64,000 nt of DNA from Burkholderiales bacterium (GTDB taxonomy: Bacteria; Pseudomonadota; Gammaproteobacteria; Burkholderiales; Burkholderiaceae_C). The notes under the pieces are model-generated. The model ran no database searches. It was not told the origin of the DNA and worked only from the letters and a program-made list of their open reading frames with translations. The first letter of the stretch is position 1. Every line of letters starts with the position of its first letter. The DNA lies in the NCBI GenBank assembly GCA_016213205.1, contig JACRAZ010000041.1, positions 62,001-126,000 on the forward strand, in the 5' to 3' direction. Both the position numbers and the translations under genes were made by a program. This document shows positions 26,721 through 35,742 of this stretch, one piece after another.

Positions 26721-27079
26721 CTGGTTTGTCTCCGAAGCTTCCCGGTGCAAGGTCACGACACTTTGAAGCCTATGTCTGGCCACGCGGCCGGTTCTGGGCA
26801 TGGTTCAAGGATAACCGCTGGCCATGGAGCCCATCGCCGATGAAGCCCCAGTGCAGGATTCTTCCGCCGTGCAGCGCCCAGGCCCTGCTCTAAGATGCGC
26901 GGGAGTTTACAGACTGACCCTTCCGGGAGACGCCCAGCCATGCGAACCTGCAGCAACCGACCGCACCAGGGGGTGTCCGAGGTGGTACCCAAGGCGCGGA
27001 CGGAGGCTTCGGGCCCGGCAGCGCCCGCCGCGGCCGGTGGCCGCGTGATGCACGGTGCCCAGCCGATGCGGGTGGCAGC
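26721..27079. promoter_or_regulatory. Divergent intergenic region of the RND/flavoprotein cassette
   Basis: A 359-base region between oppositely directed operons, so it should hold promoters for both arms. A TAAGAT hexamer at 26891-26896 could be a -10 box for the rightward arm, but no convincing -35 is at the proper distance (CGTGCA at 17 bases). No sigma-54 site and no strong terminator were seen. A short reading frame with an upstream purine-rich site covers its right end (listed separately). Confidence 0.4.
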
Positions 27080-27083
27080 ATGA
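26940..27083 (+). CDS. Possible small leader ORF upstream of the flavoprotein gene
   Basis: Reads as 47 residues (MRTCSNRPHQGVSEVV and onward, Ala/Gly-rich end). An ATG at 26895 in the same frame would give 62 residues. A GGGAGA sequence lies about 10 bases before the 26940 ATG. Its TGA overlaps the ATG of the flavoprotein gene (ATGA), the same junction style used by true genes here, which would allow translational coupling. There is no recognisable domain, signal peptide or membrane segment. In such GC-rich DNA a 47-codon frame can arise by chance, so this is weakly supported. Confidence 0.2.
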   Translation: MRTCSNRPHQGVSEVVPKARTEASGPAAPAAAGGRVMHGAQPMRVAA

Positions 27084-28720
27084 GCGAACCCCGGCCTCCC
27101 GTCACCTTGTCGAGCGAACTGCTCGAGGCCCTGCGCGCCATCCTGGGCAGCGATGGTGTGCTTGCCGATCCCGACGCCGTTGAGCAGGTCACCCGCACCT
27201 GCCTGCCCGACCGGCAGTTGCCCTCAGCCGTGGTCTACCCGAAGAACGCCGCCGAGGTACAGGCCGTCGTGCGGGCCGCGGCCCGGGCAGGCGTGCCCGT
27301 GTGGCCGGTGAGCACCGGCCGGAACTGGGGCTATGGTGAACGCAACGCATGCTACGAAGCGGGCATCACGATGCTGCTCGAGCGCATGGGCCGCATCTGG
27401 CATGTCGACGAGCAACTGGGTTACGCGGTCGTGGAACCCGGGGTCAGCTACAAGCAACTCAACGACCACCTGAAGCGGAGCGGCTCCCGCCTGTGGGCCG
27501 ATTGCGCCGGCAGCACGCAGCACGCCAGCGTGCTGGGCAACGCGCTGGACAAAGGCCGCGGCCTGACGCCGATGGCCGACCACTATGGCGCCCTGTGCGG
27601 CATGGATGTGGTGCTGGCCGATGGCACGCTGCTCGAGACGGGCGGTGGCCCGGCCGGCCACAACACCGTGCGCCACACCTACAAGTGGGGTGTGGGCCCC
27701 TACCTCGACGGCCTGTTCGTGCAGTCCAACCTGGGCATCGTGGTCAAGGCGGGCGTGTGGCTGATGCCCGCGCCGGAGGTGTTCGATTTCGCCGCCTTCG
27801 AGTACAAGGCCTCGCCCGACCGGCTGGGCGCCTTCATCGACGACCTGCGGGAACTGGTGATGTCGCGCGCCATCCGCGCGCACCCGCACCTGGCCAACGA
27901 CTTCGCGATGATGTGCATCCTGTCGCAGTACCCGCACGAGATGCTCGAAGGTCGCCGCCACCTGACGGACGACGCCGCGGCGCGCTGGCGCGTGCAGCAT
28001 GGGGTGGCGCGCTGGACCTTCGGTTGCGGCCTGTACGGCAGCCGCGAGGAGGTGCGCTACCAGAAGCGGATGATCCGCAAGGTGCTGGGCCGCTACGGGA
28101 TGGTGCAGTTCATCGGCGCCGCGATCCGCGACGACTGGTTCGGCAGGCTGGTGCGGTACGTGGCACCGATCGCCAACCGGCTGCTGGGCAAATCGCCCGA
28201 GTTCACCGATGTGATGGTGCCGGCCATCAACCTGTTCCGCGGCATCCCGACTGACGAGTTCGTTCGCCAGGCCTACTTCAAGTCGCACAAGGAAAAGCCC
28301 AGCACCGACATCGACCCCGCGCGCGACGGGTGTGGTTTCGTCTGGATCGGCCCGGTGGTGCCCTTCACGTCCGAGCACGTGATGAAGGCACTGGCGCTGA
28401 GCCGCCTGGTGTTCGAGAAGTACGAGTTCGACTTCTTCGTCGAGGTGATCGTCGAGAGCCCTCGCTCGGTGATCGTGCTGGTGGGCGTGTTCTACGACCA
28501 GAAGGACGCCGTCGACAGTGCGCGTGCGCGCGACTGGTATCACGAGGCGCGTGACACCTACATCGCTGCGGGCTACCCGCCCTACCGCGCCACCACGATG
28601 AGCATGCCCGATGCGATGGACACCAACCTGCCGGCCAAGGCGCTGCTGGCCCAGCTGAAGGCGGCCCTGGACCCGCAGAACCTGATCGCGCCCGGGCGCT
28701 ACGGCACGCCGCCCCGATAG
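27080..28720 (+). CDS. FAD-linked oxidase, vanillyl-alcohol oxidase / p-cresol methylhydroxylase type
   Basis: A 546-residue flavoprotein with the PCMH-type FAD-binding domain: YPKNAAEVQAVVRAAARAGV, then PVSTGRNWGYG (residues 76-86), the pyrophosphate-binding loop diagnostic of the VAO/PCMH subgroup. VVEPGVSYKQLNDHL and the glycine-rich SNLGIVVKAGVWLMPAP follow. The C-terminal substrate domain ends LDPQNLIAPGRYG, as in VAO-type oxidases. Relatives oxidise para-substituted phenols such as vanillyl alcohol, eugenol or p-cresol. Whether the flavin is covalently bound cannot be decided by eye. There is no signal peptide, so it is cytoplasmic. It opens a three-gene operon with the reductase and acyl-CoA ligase; substrate unknown. 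Confidence 0.82.
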   Translation: MSEPRPPVTLSSELLEALRAILGSDGVLADPDAVEQVTRTCLPDRQLPSAVVYPKNAAEVQAVVRAAARAGVPVWPVSTGRNWGYGERNACYEAGITMLLERMGRIWHVDEQLGYAVVEPGVSYKQLNDHLKRSGSRLWADCAGSTQHASVLGNALDKGRGLTPMADHYGALCGMDVVLADGTLLETGGGPAGHNTVRHTYKWGVGPYLDGLFVQSNLGIVVKAGVWLMPAPEVFDFAAFEYKASPDRLGAFIDDLRELVMSRAIRAHPHLANDFAMMCILSQYPHEMLEGRRHLTDDAAARWRVQHGVARWTFGCGLYGSREEVRYQKRMIRKVLGRYGMVQFIGAAIRDDWFGRLVRYVAPIANRLLGKSPEFTDVMVPAINLFRGIPTDEFVRQAYFKSHKEKPSTDIDPARDGCGFVWIGPVVPFTSEHVMKALALSRLVFEKYEFDFFVEVIVESPRSVIVLVGVFYDQKDAVDSARARDWYHEARDTYIAAGYPPYRATTMSMPDAMDTNLPAKALLAQLKAALDPQNLIAPGRYGTPPR

Positions 28721-28729
28721 GGCTTCTGC

Positions 28730-29875
28730 ATGGCCAAGCATGTCTTCCTGACCGGCGCGACCGGCACCATCGGCAGCGCACTGGTGCCGCGCCTGCTGGC
28801 CCCCGCGGACACCCAGGTGACGGTGCTGGTGAGGGCGCGTGATGCCGCAGACCTGAAGCAGCGGATGTCGGCGATGCATGACGCCTGGGGGCTGTCACCC
28901 GACCATCCGGCACTGGCCCGCCTGCATGCGCTGCAGGGCGACATCTCGCTGCCGCGCCTCGGGCTCACCGAGCTGGCGTTCGACCAACTCGCGCACGAGG
29001 CCACCCACCTGATCCACTGCGCCGCCAGCGTGAAGCTGAACATGTCGCTCGAACAGGCGCGCGCCACCGCGGTCGCGCCGACCCAGACCATGCTCGACCT
29101 GGCAGAGCACGCGCAACGCGCCGGCAACCTGTGCAAGGTGGACCTGGTGAGCACCGTGGGCGTGTGGGGCTGCGCGCCGGGCCACATGCCCGAACGCGCG
29201 GACCTCGGCGAGCGCGAGTTCCACAACACCTACGAAGCGACCAAGGCCGAGGCCGAGCGCGTGGTCTGGCAGCGTGGTGCGAACCTGCCCATCACCGTCC
29301 ATCGGCCCAGCATGGTGATCGGCGAGCGCGGCAGTGGACGGGTGCTGCACTTCCAGGTCTTCTACCACCTGTGCGAGTTTCTTTCCGGCGTGCGAACCTT
29401 CGGCGTGATGCCCGACCTGGGTGACACGCAGCTGGACACCATTCCGGTGGACTGGGTGGCCGACGCGATCTGCTGGTCCAGCGACCAGCCGGCCATGTCG
29501 GGCGGCATCCTCCACCTGTGTTCCGGCCCGGAGCGCGCCATTGCATTGACGCGGCTGCAGCAGCGTGTACGGCAGGCATGGCAGGCCCACGGGCGGCCGG
29601 TGCCGCCCCTCCGGCATGTGAGCCGCCGCCTGCTGGAGCGGGCGGTGCCGGTGATCGGCTGGTTCGCGGGTGACAAGACACGCCGGGCCCTGCGTGGCCT
29701 GCCACCCATCCTGGCCTATCTGTCCGAGCGCCAGGGGTTTGCCAACCCGCAGACGGCGCGCACCCTGGCGGCCGCCGGCTTGCCGGTGCCGGAAGTCGAT
29801 GACTACCTGGATGCCGTGCTCGGCTACTACCTTTCGCATCGCACCCCCGGACAACGGCCGGGTGGCCCATCATGA
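28730..29875 (+). CDS. Thioester-reductase-like SDR (fatty acyl-CoA reductase family, NAD-binding type 4)
   Basis: A 381-residue extended SDR. It begins HVFLTGATGTIGSALVPRLL with the GxxGxxG nucleotide motif at residues 9-15. VTVLVRARDAADLKQRM, LIHCAASVKLNMS and the active-site NTYEATKAEAERVV (Tyr-x-x-x-Lys) follow, and then VHRPSMVIGERGSGRV. This arrangement is that of thioester reductase and fatty acyl reductase domains, which reduce acyl-CoA or carrier-bound acids to aldehydes or alcohols. It lies 9 bases after the flavoprotein and overlaps the acyl-CoA ligase by ATGA, so ligase and reductase could act in sequence on one acid. Isomerase or dehydrogenase activity cannot be excluded. Confidence 0.82.
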   Translation: MAKHVFLTGATGTIGSALVPRLLAPADTQVTVLVRARDAADLKQRMSAMHDAWGLSPDHPALARLHALQGDISLPRLGLTELAFDQLAHEATHLIHCAASVKLNMSLEQARATAVAPTQTMLDLAEHAQRAGNLCKVDLVSTVGVWGCAPGHMPERADLGEREFHNTYEATKAEAERVVWQRGANLPITVHRPSMVIGERGSGRVLHFQVFYHLCEFLSGVRTFGVMPDLGDTQLDTIPVDWVADAICWSSDQPAMSGGILHLCSGPERAIALTRLQQRVRQAWQAHGRPVPPLRHVSRRLLERAVPVIGWFAGDKTRRALRGLPPILAYLSERQGFANPQTARTLAAAGLPVPEVDDYLDAVLGYYLSHRTPGQRPGGPS

Positions 29876-31674
29876 GCACCACGCGCGGGATGTCGACCAC
29901 GGCCGTGCCGCCTCCGCCCAACACGGTGCGGGCGATGCTGGCCGAGCGTGCCGCGGCAACACCGATGGCGCTGGCGTTCCAAGCAGAGGCCACACCCGGT
30001 GGCGGCTGGCATCCGGTGCGTTGGCAGGACTTCGCCGATCGGGTGCAGCGGCTGGCCCGCGGGCTGGCCGCCGCAGGCTTGCGCCACGGCGACCGCCTGG
30101 CGTTGATCGCCCCCAACTCGCTCGAGTGGGAGTTGCTGCAACATGCGGCACTCTCGCTGGGCGCGGTGGTGGTCGGCCTGGACGCGCATGACTTGCCGGA
30201 ACGCCTGGCCACCATGTGCGGCATTGCCGATGTCGTGGCCTACGCCACGACAAACCCGGCCCTGCTGGCACGGGTCGACCCCGAGCGCCTGGCCAGCGCC
30301 CGTTTCCTGCTGGACCTGGGCACTGCCGTCGACGGCGCCCTTCCGGCCACGCCGCCGCGCTTCACATGGGCCTCGATGGACGAGCTCGCCACCACGGCGT
30401 CACCGCCGACGTCGTCGCCCGCCGCGGACGACATCGCGACCATCATCTTCACCTCCGGCACCACCGGGACCCCAAAGGGCATCCCCTTCAGCCATCGGCA
30501 GGTGTGCCTGACCACAGAAGCGATCTGCGAGGTGTTCAGCTTCGTTCCGCCGGACGGCCGCCTGCTCTGTTGGCTGCCGCTGTCAAACCTGCTACAGCGC
30601 ATGATCAACTTTGCCGCGCTGCGGCGTGGCGCCACGACCTACGTGCTGGGCGATCCAAGGCGCGTGATGGAGGTGGTGGCTGGCGTCGAGCCTGACGTGT
30701 TCGTCGGCGTGCCCCGGTTCTTCGAGAAGTTGCACGAGGGCATCGGCGCCGGCATCGCGGCGCAGCCCGCGCTGCCACGCCTGATTGCAGGCTGGGCCTG
30801 GGCCACCGGCCGCCGGGCCAGCGCACTCCGGCTGGAAGGCCGTGCACTGCCGCCCTGGCTGGCACTGGCGCATGCCGTGGCGGATCGGTGGGTGCTTGCA
30901 CGCATGCGCCGCATGATGGGCCGGCGATTGCGCTGCATGGTCACGGGATCGGCGCCAACACCACCGCACCTGCTGCAGGAATTCCATGCATTGGGCTGGT
31001 TGGTGCTCGAGGCCTACGGCTTGAGCGAGAACGTGCTGCCGATGGCGATGAACCGGCTGGACGACTTCCGCTTCGGCACTGTCGGTCGGCCCCTGCCCGG
31101 CAACGACATCGTGGTGGGCGAGGACGGCGCCATCAAGGTGCGGGGCCCCGGTGTCTTCACAGGCTATCTGGGGGACAACACGAATCCGCTCGATGCACAG
31201 GGCTACTACACCACGGGCGACCTGGGGCGGTTCGACGCCGACGGCTACCTTTCGCTGGCAGGCCGATCGAACGAGCTGATCAAGACCTCCACCGGCCGGC
31301 GGATTTCACCGCTGGGCGCCGAGGCGCAGTTGCGTCGCGTGGCCGGCATCGACCAGGTCGTGGTCGTCGGTGCCGGCCGCAAATGCCTGGTGGCGCTGTG
31401 CACCCTGCAGCCGGGCCTGCAAGACAGCGTCGACGGTCGAACCCGCCTGGTGAACGCGCTACGCGAGCGCCTGGCCGAACTGGGCGAGCATGAACGGCCG
31501 AGCGGGATCGCGCTTCTGTCACGCCCGTTCACGATCGAGGACGGTGAGCTCACGACCAACCTCAAGCTGCGACGCTCGGCGATCGAGGCACGGCATGCTG
31601 GGCTGATCGAGGAGTTGTACCGGGCCGTCGATCAGGCTGGTACGACCGACCCTCGCAACGCACCTGTCATGTGA
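29872..31674 (+). CDS. Long-chain acyl-CoA synthetase family AMP-dependent ligase
   Basis: A 600-residue ANL-superfamily enzyme: acid plus ATP gives acyl-AMP, then acyl-CoA (or acyl-ACP). Visible motifs are the P-loop FTSGTTGTPKGIPFSHRQV, the A5 motif LEAYGLSENVLPMAM, YYTTGDLGRFDADGYLSLAGR with the hinge region, and the C-terminal LTTNLKLRRSAIE. This last resembles the LTPTLKLKR ending of long-chain (FadD15-type) synthetases and supplies the late lysine. This separates it from the benzoate-CoA ligase type at 49546-51174. It overlaps the reductase by 4 bases and is followed by a strong terminator at 31724-31750. The acid activated is not known. Confidence 0.9.
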   Translation: MSTTRGMSTTAVPPPPNTVRAMLAERAAATPMALAFQAEATPGGGWHPVRWQDFADRVQRLARGLAAAGLRHGDRLALIAPNSLEWELLQHAALSLGAVVVGLDAHDLPERLATMCGIADVVAYATTNPALLARVDPERLASARFLLDLGTAVDGALPATPPRFTWASMDELATTASPPTSSPAADDIATIIFTSGTTGTPKGIPFSHRQVCLTTEAICEVFSFVPPDGRLLCWLPLSNLLQRMINFAALRRGATTYVLGDPRRVMEVVAGVEPDVFVGVPRFFEKLHEGIGAGIAAQPALPRLIAGWAWATGRRASALRLEGRALPPWLALAHAVADRWVLARMRRMMGRRLRCMVTGSAPTPPHLLQEFHALGWLVLEAYGLSENVLPMAMNRLDDFRFGTVGRPLPGNDIVVGEDGAIKVRGPGVFTGYLGDNTNPLDAQGYYTTGDLGRFDADGYLSLAGRSNELIKTSTGRRISPLGAEAQLRRVAGIDQVVVVGAGRKCLVALCTLQPGLQDSVDGRTRLVNALRERLAELGEHERPSGIALLSRPFTIEDGELTTNLKLRRSAIEARHAGLIEELYRAVDQAGTTDPRNAPVM

Positions 31675-31723
31675 TTGCCCGGCGGCACGGTTGGGCGACC
31701 ATCCGCGCGGCACCCAGGCAAAA

Positions 31724-31750
31724 AAAAGCGAGGGCTGAGCCCTCGCTTTT
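31724..31750. terminator. Bidirectional rho-independent terminator
   Basis: A perfect 12-bp stem, AAAAGCGAGGGC / GCCCTCGCTTTT, with a TGA loop. A-tract on the left and T-tract on the right make it functional in both directions. It lies between the convergent acyl-CoA ligase (stop at 31674) and the PEP-CTERM gene (stop at 31769), ending both transcripts. Confidence 0.93.
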
Positions 31751-31768
31751 GTTGGGTGAGGCCGTTGA

Positions 31769-32617
31769 TCAGGCCTGGGCGCGCGCCTTGCGGCGGGTGG
31801 CCACACCAACACCGATCAGCGCCAGGGCCGCCAGCGACAGAGCACCCGGCTCCGGCACGAACGTGGCGTTGGCGGTACCCGGGTTGACACCAGGGCCCTT
31901 CGGGGTGATGACGGTCACGACGCCCGTGGTGGCATCCACCGTGTAGGACGTGTTGGCCGAGTTACCACCGGCATTGCCCACCGCCAACTGGATGTTGAAC
32001 GGAATCGGCGCTTCGAAGAAGCCGCCCACGCCCGTGGTGCCGGGTGCGGGGGTCAGCTGCAGGTTGGCCGACAGGCTGGTCAGCGCGTCGCCGGTGGCGC
32101 CCAGCGCGGTCGAGCCGAAGGCGATGGCGAAGGCCACCGGCGACGGACTCGACGCCAGCGTGGCGGTACCCAGGTTCACCATCGGGCCGACACCGTCGTT
32201 GCCCGGGTCACCCAGCAGGTTGACAACCATGCTGACACCGACCGGGCTCATGTTGAAGAAGTTGCCAGCCCAGGCGCCAACACCGGAAAGGGTGAAGTTG
32301 CCGATGATGCCGTAGTTGCTGTTGACGCCGGAGGCGACCACGCCGTTCGAGCTGTTCATGAAGCTGGTGATCTTGATGTAACCAGTTTCAAGGAAGCCCT
32401 GAACGCCAGTGTTGCCACCGATCGTCAGCGTGCTGTACAGGTTGGACTGGAAGCCAACCGCCTGGAACGGGCCGTCAGCACCGCTCACGACACCGGCAGC
32501 GCCGAGGCCGTTGGTGGCAGACGGGTTCAGGGTCACCAAAGTCGCAGCAGTCGCCGCGCCCGCTGCAAGCAACGAGCTGGTCACGAGCGCCGCGGAAAGC
32601 AATCTTTTGAGAGACAT
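31769..32617 (-). CDS. PEP-CTERM sorting-domain protein (exosortase A substrate, possibly PepA-like)
   Basis: A 282-residue exported protein. It has a signal peptide (SLKRLLSAALVTSSLLAAG, Ala-x-Ala cleavage near residue 25), a Gly/Asn/Ser/Thr-rich middle with no cysteine, and a full PEP-CTERM tail: VPEP at residues 254-257, a hydrophobic helix SLAALALIGVGVA, and the basic end RRKARAQA. This tail is recognised and cut by exosortase. The layout with GYIKITSF and NYGIIGNFTLS vaguely recalls the flocculation protein PepA, but I would not assign the name firmly. The AAGGA ribosome site at 32624-32628 abuts an ATG at 32623 but is 6 bases from the ATG at 32617, so the latter is the start. It is driven by the sigma-54 promoter at 32705-32720. 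Confidence 0.93.
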   Translation of the reverse strand: MSLKRLLSAALVTSSLLAAGAATAATLVTLNPSATNGLGAAGVVSGADGPFQAVGFQSNLYSTLTIGGNTGVQGFLETGYIKITSFMNSSNGVVASGVNSNYGIIGNFTLSGVGAWAGNFFNMSPVGVSMVVNLLGDPGNDGVGPMVNLGTATLASSPSPVAFAIAFGSTALGATGDALTSLSANLQLTPAPGTTGVGGFFEAPIPFNIQLAVGNAGGNSANTSYTVDATTGVVTVITPKGPGVNPGTANATFVPEPGALSLAALALIGVGVATRRKARAQA

Positions 32618-32704
32618 ATGCATTCCTTCAAGAAACGATGTTTAAGGTATTCGGCGGCCGGTCCGCTTGTCGAACACGATGTTCTGGCGCCGTATCTACA
32701 GGTA

Positions 32705-32720
32705 AGCAATCGGTGTGCCA
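32705..32720 (-). promoter_or_regulatory. Sigma-54 (-24/-12) promoter of the PEP-CTERM gene
   Basis: On the minus strand the sequence is TGGCAC-ACCGA-TTGCT, a full match to the sigma-54 consensus TGGCAC-N5-TTGCW with correct GG-N10-GC spacing. Transcription should start about 12 bases beyond the GC, near 32694, giving a leader of roughly 75 bases before the ATG. The sigma-54 activator PrsR is encoded nearby at 35743-37125, making it the probable activator. The rest of the gap up to 32955 would contain its binding sites; a short hairpin GGCGTC/GACGCC at 32920-32935, just after the prsT stop, might be a weak terminator. Confidence 0.88.
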
Positions 32721-32955
32721 TCAGTGCCGTCATCACCTAAGCCGTTGAATCGCATCGCATTTTTGGCCATCACCGGGAGCAGCGGGGCGCCGGGGCACGG
32801 CGGCTGTAAAGTATCTCGACAGGACCGGGGCGGCGCGCGCCTGCCGAAGATCAAGGCGAATCCGCGCAGGCGCCACGCCGCGCGCGGAGCACAGATCACC
32901 AAACAGGAAGTGCTGGCCCGGCGTCCCCAGACGCCACCGCAAGGGCCAAAGCGGC

Positions 32956-35727
32956 CTACAGCCCCTTGAGCAGGGCGACGACCTCGTCCTGTGCCGAGAA
33001 CTTGTCGCCCAGCAGAGCGAGCTTGTCGAGCTCGGCCTTTGCGGCGGCCTTGTCGCCAGCGCGGATCAGCAGCTTGGCGAAGCTCAACCGCAGCGAGGAG
33101 GCTTCCGGTGCGAGCGCAAGCGCCTTGCGCTGCAGTTCGAGCGCCCGCGCGTACTGCTTGTCTTCGGCCAGCGCCGTGGCCAGGGTGTCCATGATGTCGG
33201 CCTGATTGGGCAGCAGTTGGTTGGCCCGCTCGGCAAACGGCAGCGCTCCCGGCTTTCCTTGCTGCAGCAGCATCGACGCGATGTTGTTGTTGGCGGCCGC
33301 GTTGTCCGGCTTCAGTTCCAGCGTCTGGCGGAATCGCGCTTCAGCACCCGCCAGATCCTTGCGCTCCAGAGCCATCAGCCCCAGGTGGAACACGAAATCG
33401 GCATCCGTGGCCTGCTTGCGGAGCCACCCTTCAGCAAACCGGTCGGCTTCTGCTTGACGGCCTGCCTTGACCAGCACGGCATGAAGCCGAATGGCCACAT
33501 CCGATGCAGCCCCTCGGTCCAGGGCAGCCCTGAACGCCGAGGCCGTCGGTTCCCACGCCCGCTGCCGGGCGTGGATCTCCCCTTCGAGCACGTAGCCGAC
33601 GGGTTCGTCCGGCCGCTGCTTCTGCACGGCGCGAGCGACCCTGATCGCATCGTCCGGCCGTTTGCGCAGCATCGCGATGCGCATCTGGGCCTGCTGTGCT
33701 GCCAGGTGCTTGGGGTCGGCGTCGAGCACCCGCTGCAGGCTTTGAGAGGCCGCCAGGTAGTCGCGCTTCGCGATGTAGGCATCGGCCAGTCGCAGTTGCG
33801 GACCGGGCGCCGCAGGATGCGCCGCCACGATCTTGCGGAAGCTGTTGATCGCCTGCTCGGTGTCGCCGGCAAAGAGCTGGGCGCGACCCAGCGCATCGAG
33901 CATGTCCAGGTTGTCCGGCACCGCCGCCATGCCTTCCTGGGCGGCAACCAGGGCCGCCTTGGCGTCACGCTGGGCAAGATGGTGATCGATCAGGGCCAGC
34001 CGGGGTCCGATTTCGGCCGGATTGGCCTTGACCGCGTCAGACAACAGCTTGGCCACGTCCTCGGGCTTGGCGCCCGTGCGCAGTCGCAGATCAGCCACCG
34101 CCAGCATGGCGGTCACGTTGCGCGGCTCGCGGGCCAGGGCGTCCTCGTAGCGCTTCAGCGCCTGGGGCAGCTTCTTCTCGATCACATCCAGCGTGGCCAG
34201 TGCCACAACACCGGGAAAGTAGGTCGGGTCCAGCGCATGGCCCTTTTCGTATGCCGCCCGGGCACCTTCGGCGTTGCGCTGCATCAGCAGGATCCGGCCG
34301 CGCAACAGGTACGGCAAGGGCTTGTCGGCCATCTTTCCCTGCAGCCGATCGACCGCCCGCAGCGCATCGGCCAGCTCGTTGCGCCTGAGCCGCATGCTGA
34401 TGATCGCCAGATCGGCGAACGAACTCGGGTCCGACGCGGCCACCGCCTCGAGGCGGGAAAAGCCCACCGTGGGATTGCCCTTCGCGACCTCGGTCAGCGC
34501 CAGCGCGGTGAGCAGCTTCGGGTCACCCGGGCTGGCCTTGTCGGCCTGGACGAAATACACCTCGGAGCTGGCCAGGTCACCACTTTGCAGGTGCGCTTGC
34601 GCAGCCAGCGCCAACACCGCGGACGACGGCTTGGGTTGCGCCAGCAGCGGTTGCAGCGCGGCGACGGCCTTCTCGGGTTGGCCCAGCCGCAGGTGGGCGT
34701 CGGCCAGCAACTGGCGCGCCAGCGGTTGCGCCGGTGACACCTGCACCGCCTTGTTCAGGTGACTCACCGCCTGCATCAGGGCACCGGCCTGCAGCTCGAT
34801 CGCGCCTGCGAGTTGCAGCACCGATACGTTCTGCGGCGACAGGCGGAGCAGTTGCTGGGCGCCCTCTCGCGCGCGCTTGATGTCGCCGTCGGCCAGGGCC
34901 AGCTGAGCTTCGTAGAGCTGCGTGATCGGGTGCTTGGGCCAGGCCTTCTTCAGCAATGCCAGCTGGGCCTTGAACCCGGCGACGTCCTTGCGTTGCTGCA
35001 GAACGCCGATGAGGGCGGTGTGTGCGCCCAGATCGGCCGGATCGATGGCCAGGATGGCTCGAAACGTCTGCATGGCCGCATCGGTATCGCTCTGGCCCAG
35101 CCACTGCAGTTCACCCTTCAATTGCAGCGCGTCGATTCGTGTCGGGGCATCCGCCACCACCTGGTTGACCAGTGCGAGGGCATCGCCCACGTTGCCCGCA
35201 CCCGCCACCAGACGCGCTTTCATCAGCCGGGCCCGCACGCTCTTGGGTGCCAGCCGCAATGCCGCATCCACCTCGGCGGCGCCCTGATCAAGCTTGTTCT
35301 GGGCGATGTATGCCACGCCGACGACGGTCTTGAGTTCGGCGGCTGCCTCGGGATCGGGCAATGCGAGCTGACCGAACCGCTCGGTCACGGCCTTGACCTG
35401 GCCGACGGACGCCAGGCCCTCTGCCAGCAGGGGCACCACGAGGTTGTCGGCCTGTCCCAGCGTGCGGGCGCGTTCGAGTTCCACCACCGCGCCGGCCGGG
35501 TCGCCGGAGCGCAGCAGGGCCTGGCCCATCATCAGCCGCGCCGGGCCGGACTGGCCATTCTTCTGGAGCGCTGCCTTCAGCTGGACCACCGCCGCGCTGG
35601 TCTCTCCCTTGTCGAGGTAGGTCTTGGCCGAGGACAGCAGCGCCTCCTCGCTCTGGCCGCCGCACGCGGCCAGCACAAAGAGCACCGCCCAGGCCCAGGC
35701 CTGGCCGATTCGCAGCAACGGACTCAC
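32956..35727 (-). CDS. prsT: PrsT-type TPR lipoprotein, XrtA/PEP-CTERM system
   Basis: A 923-residue protein. A signal sequence ends in the lipobox VLAAC (Cys22), so it is a lipoprotein, probably periplasmic or outer-membrane facing. From about residue 30 to the end it is made of tandem tetratricopeptide repeats (for example SSAKTYLDKGETSAAVVQLK, and later repeats each with the Gly/Ala/Tyr/Ala/Pro pattern), over 20 in total by eye. This size and plan match the PrsT family encoded with PrsK and PrsR in exosortase A loci. It probably scaffolds the secretion or sorting machinery. The start is GTG at 35727, with an AGGAGA ribosome site 6 bases upstream; it lies 15 bases after the prsR stop. Confidence 0.93.
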   Translation of the reverse strand: MSPLLRIGQAWAWAVLFVLAACGGQSEEALLSSAKTYLDKGETSAAVVQLKAALQKNGQSGPARLMMGQALLRSGDPAGAVVELERARTLGQADNLVVPLLAEGLASVGQVKAVTERFGQLALPDPEAAAELKTVVGVAYIAQNKLDQGAAEVDAALRLAPKSVRARLMKARLVAGAGNVGDALALVNQVVADAPTRIDALQLKGELQWLGQSDTDAAMQTFRAILAIDPADLGAHTALIGVLQQRKDVAGFKAQLALLKKAWPKHPITQLYEAQLALADGDIKRAREGAQQLLRLSPQNVSVLQLAGAIELQAGALMQAVSHLNKAVQVSPAQPLARQLLADAHLRLGQPEKAVAALQPLLAQPKPSSAVLALAAQAHLQSGDLASSEVYFVQADKASPGDPKLLTALALTEVAKGNPTVGFSRLEAVAASDPSSFADLAIISMRLRRNELADALRAVDRLQGKMADKPLPYLLRGRILLMQRNAEGARAAYEKGHALDPTYFPGVVALATLDVIEKKLPQALKRYEDALAREPRNVTAMLAVADLRLRTGAKPEDVAKLLSDAVKANPAEIGPRLALIDHHLAQRDAKAALVAAQEGMAAVPDNLDMLDALGRAQLFAGDTEQAINSFRKIVAAHPAAPGPQLRLADAYIAKRDYLAASQSLQRVLDADPKHLAAQQAQMRIAMLRKRPDDAIRVARAVQKQRPDEPVGYVLEGEIHARQRAWEPTASAFRAALDRGAASDVAIRLHAVLVKAGRQAEADRFAEGWLRKQATDADFVFHLGLMALERKDLAGAEARFRQTLELKPDNAAANNNIASMLLQQGKPGALPFAERANQLLPNQADIMDTLATALAEDKQYARALELQRKALALAPEASSLRLSFAKLLIRAGDKAAAKAELDKLALLGDKFSAQDEVVALLKGL

Positions 35728-35742
35728 AAATTCTCCTGCTCG

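Noticed and set aside
32920-32935. Hairpin GGCGTC-CCCA-GACGCC after prsT as a terminator
   Set aside because: The stem is short and lacks a T-run on the prsT strand; noted only as a weak possibility.
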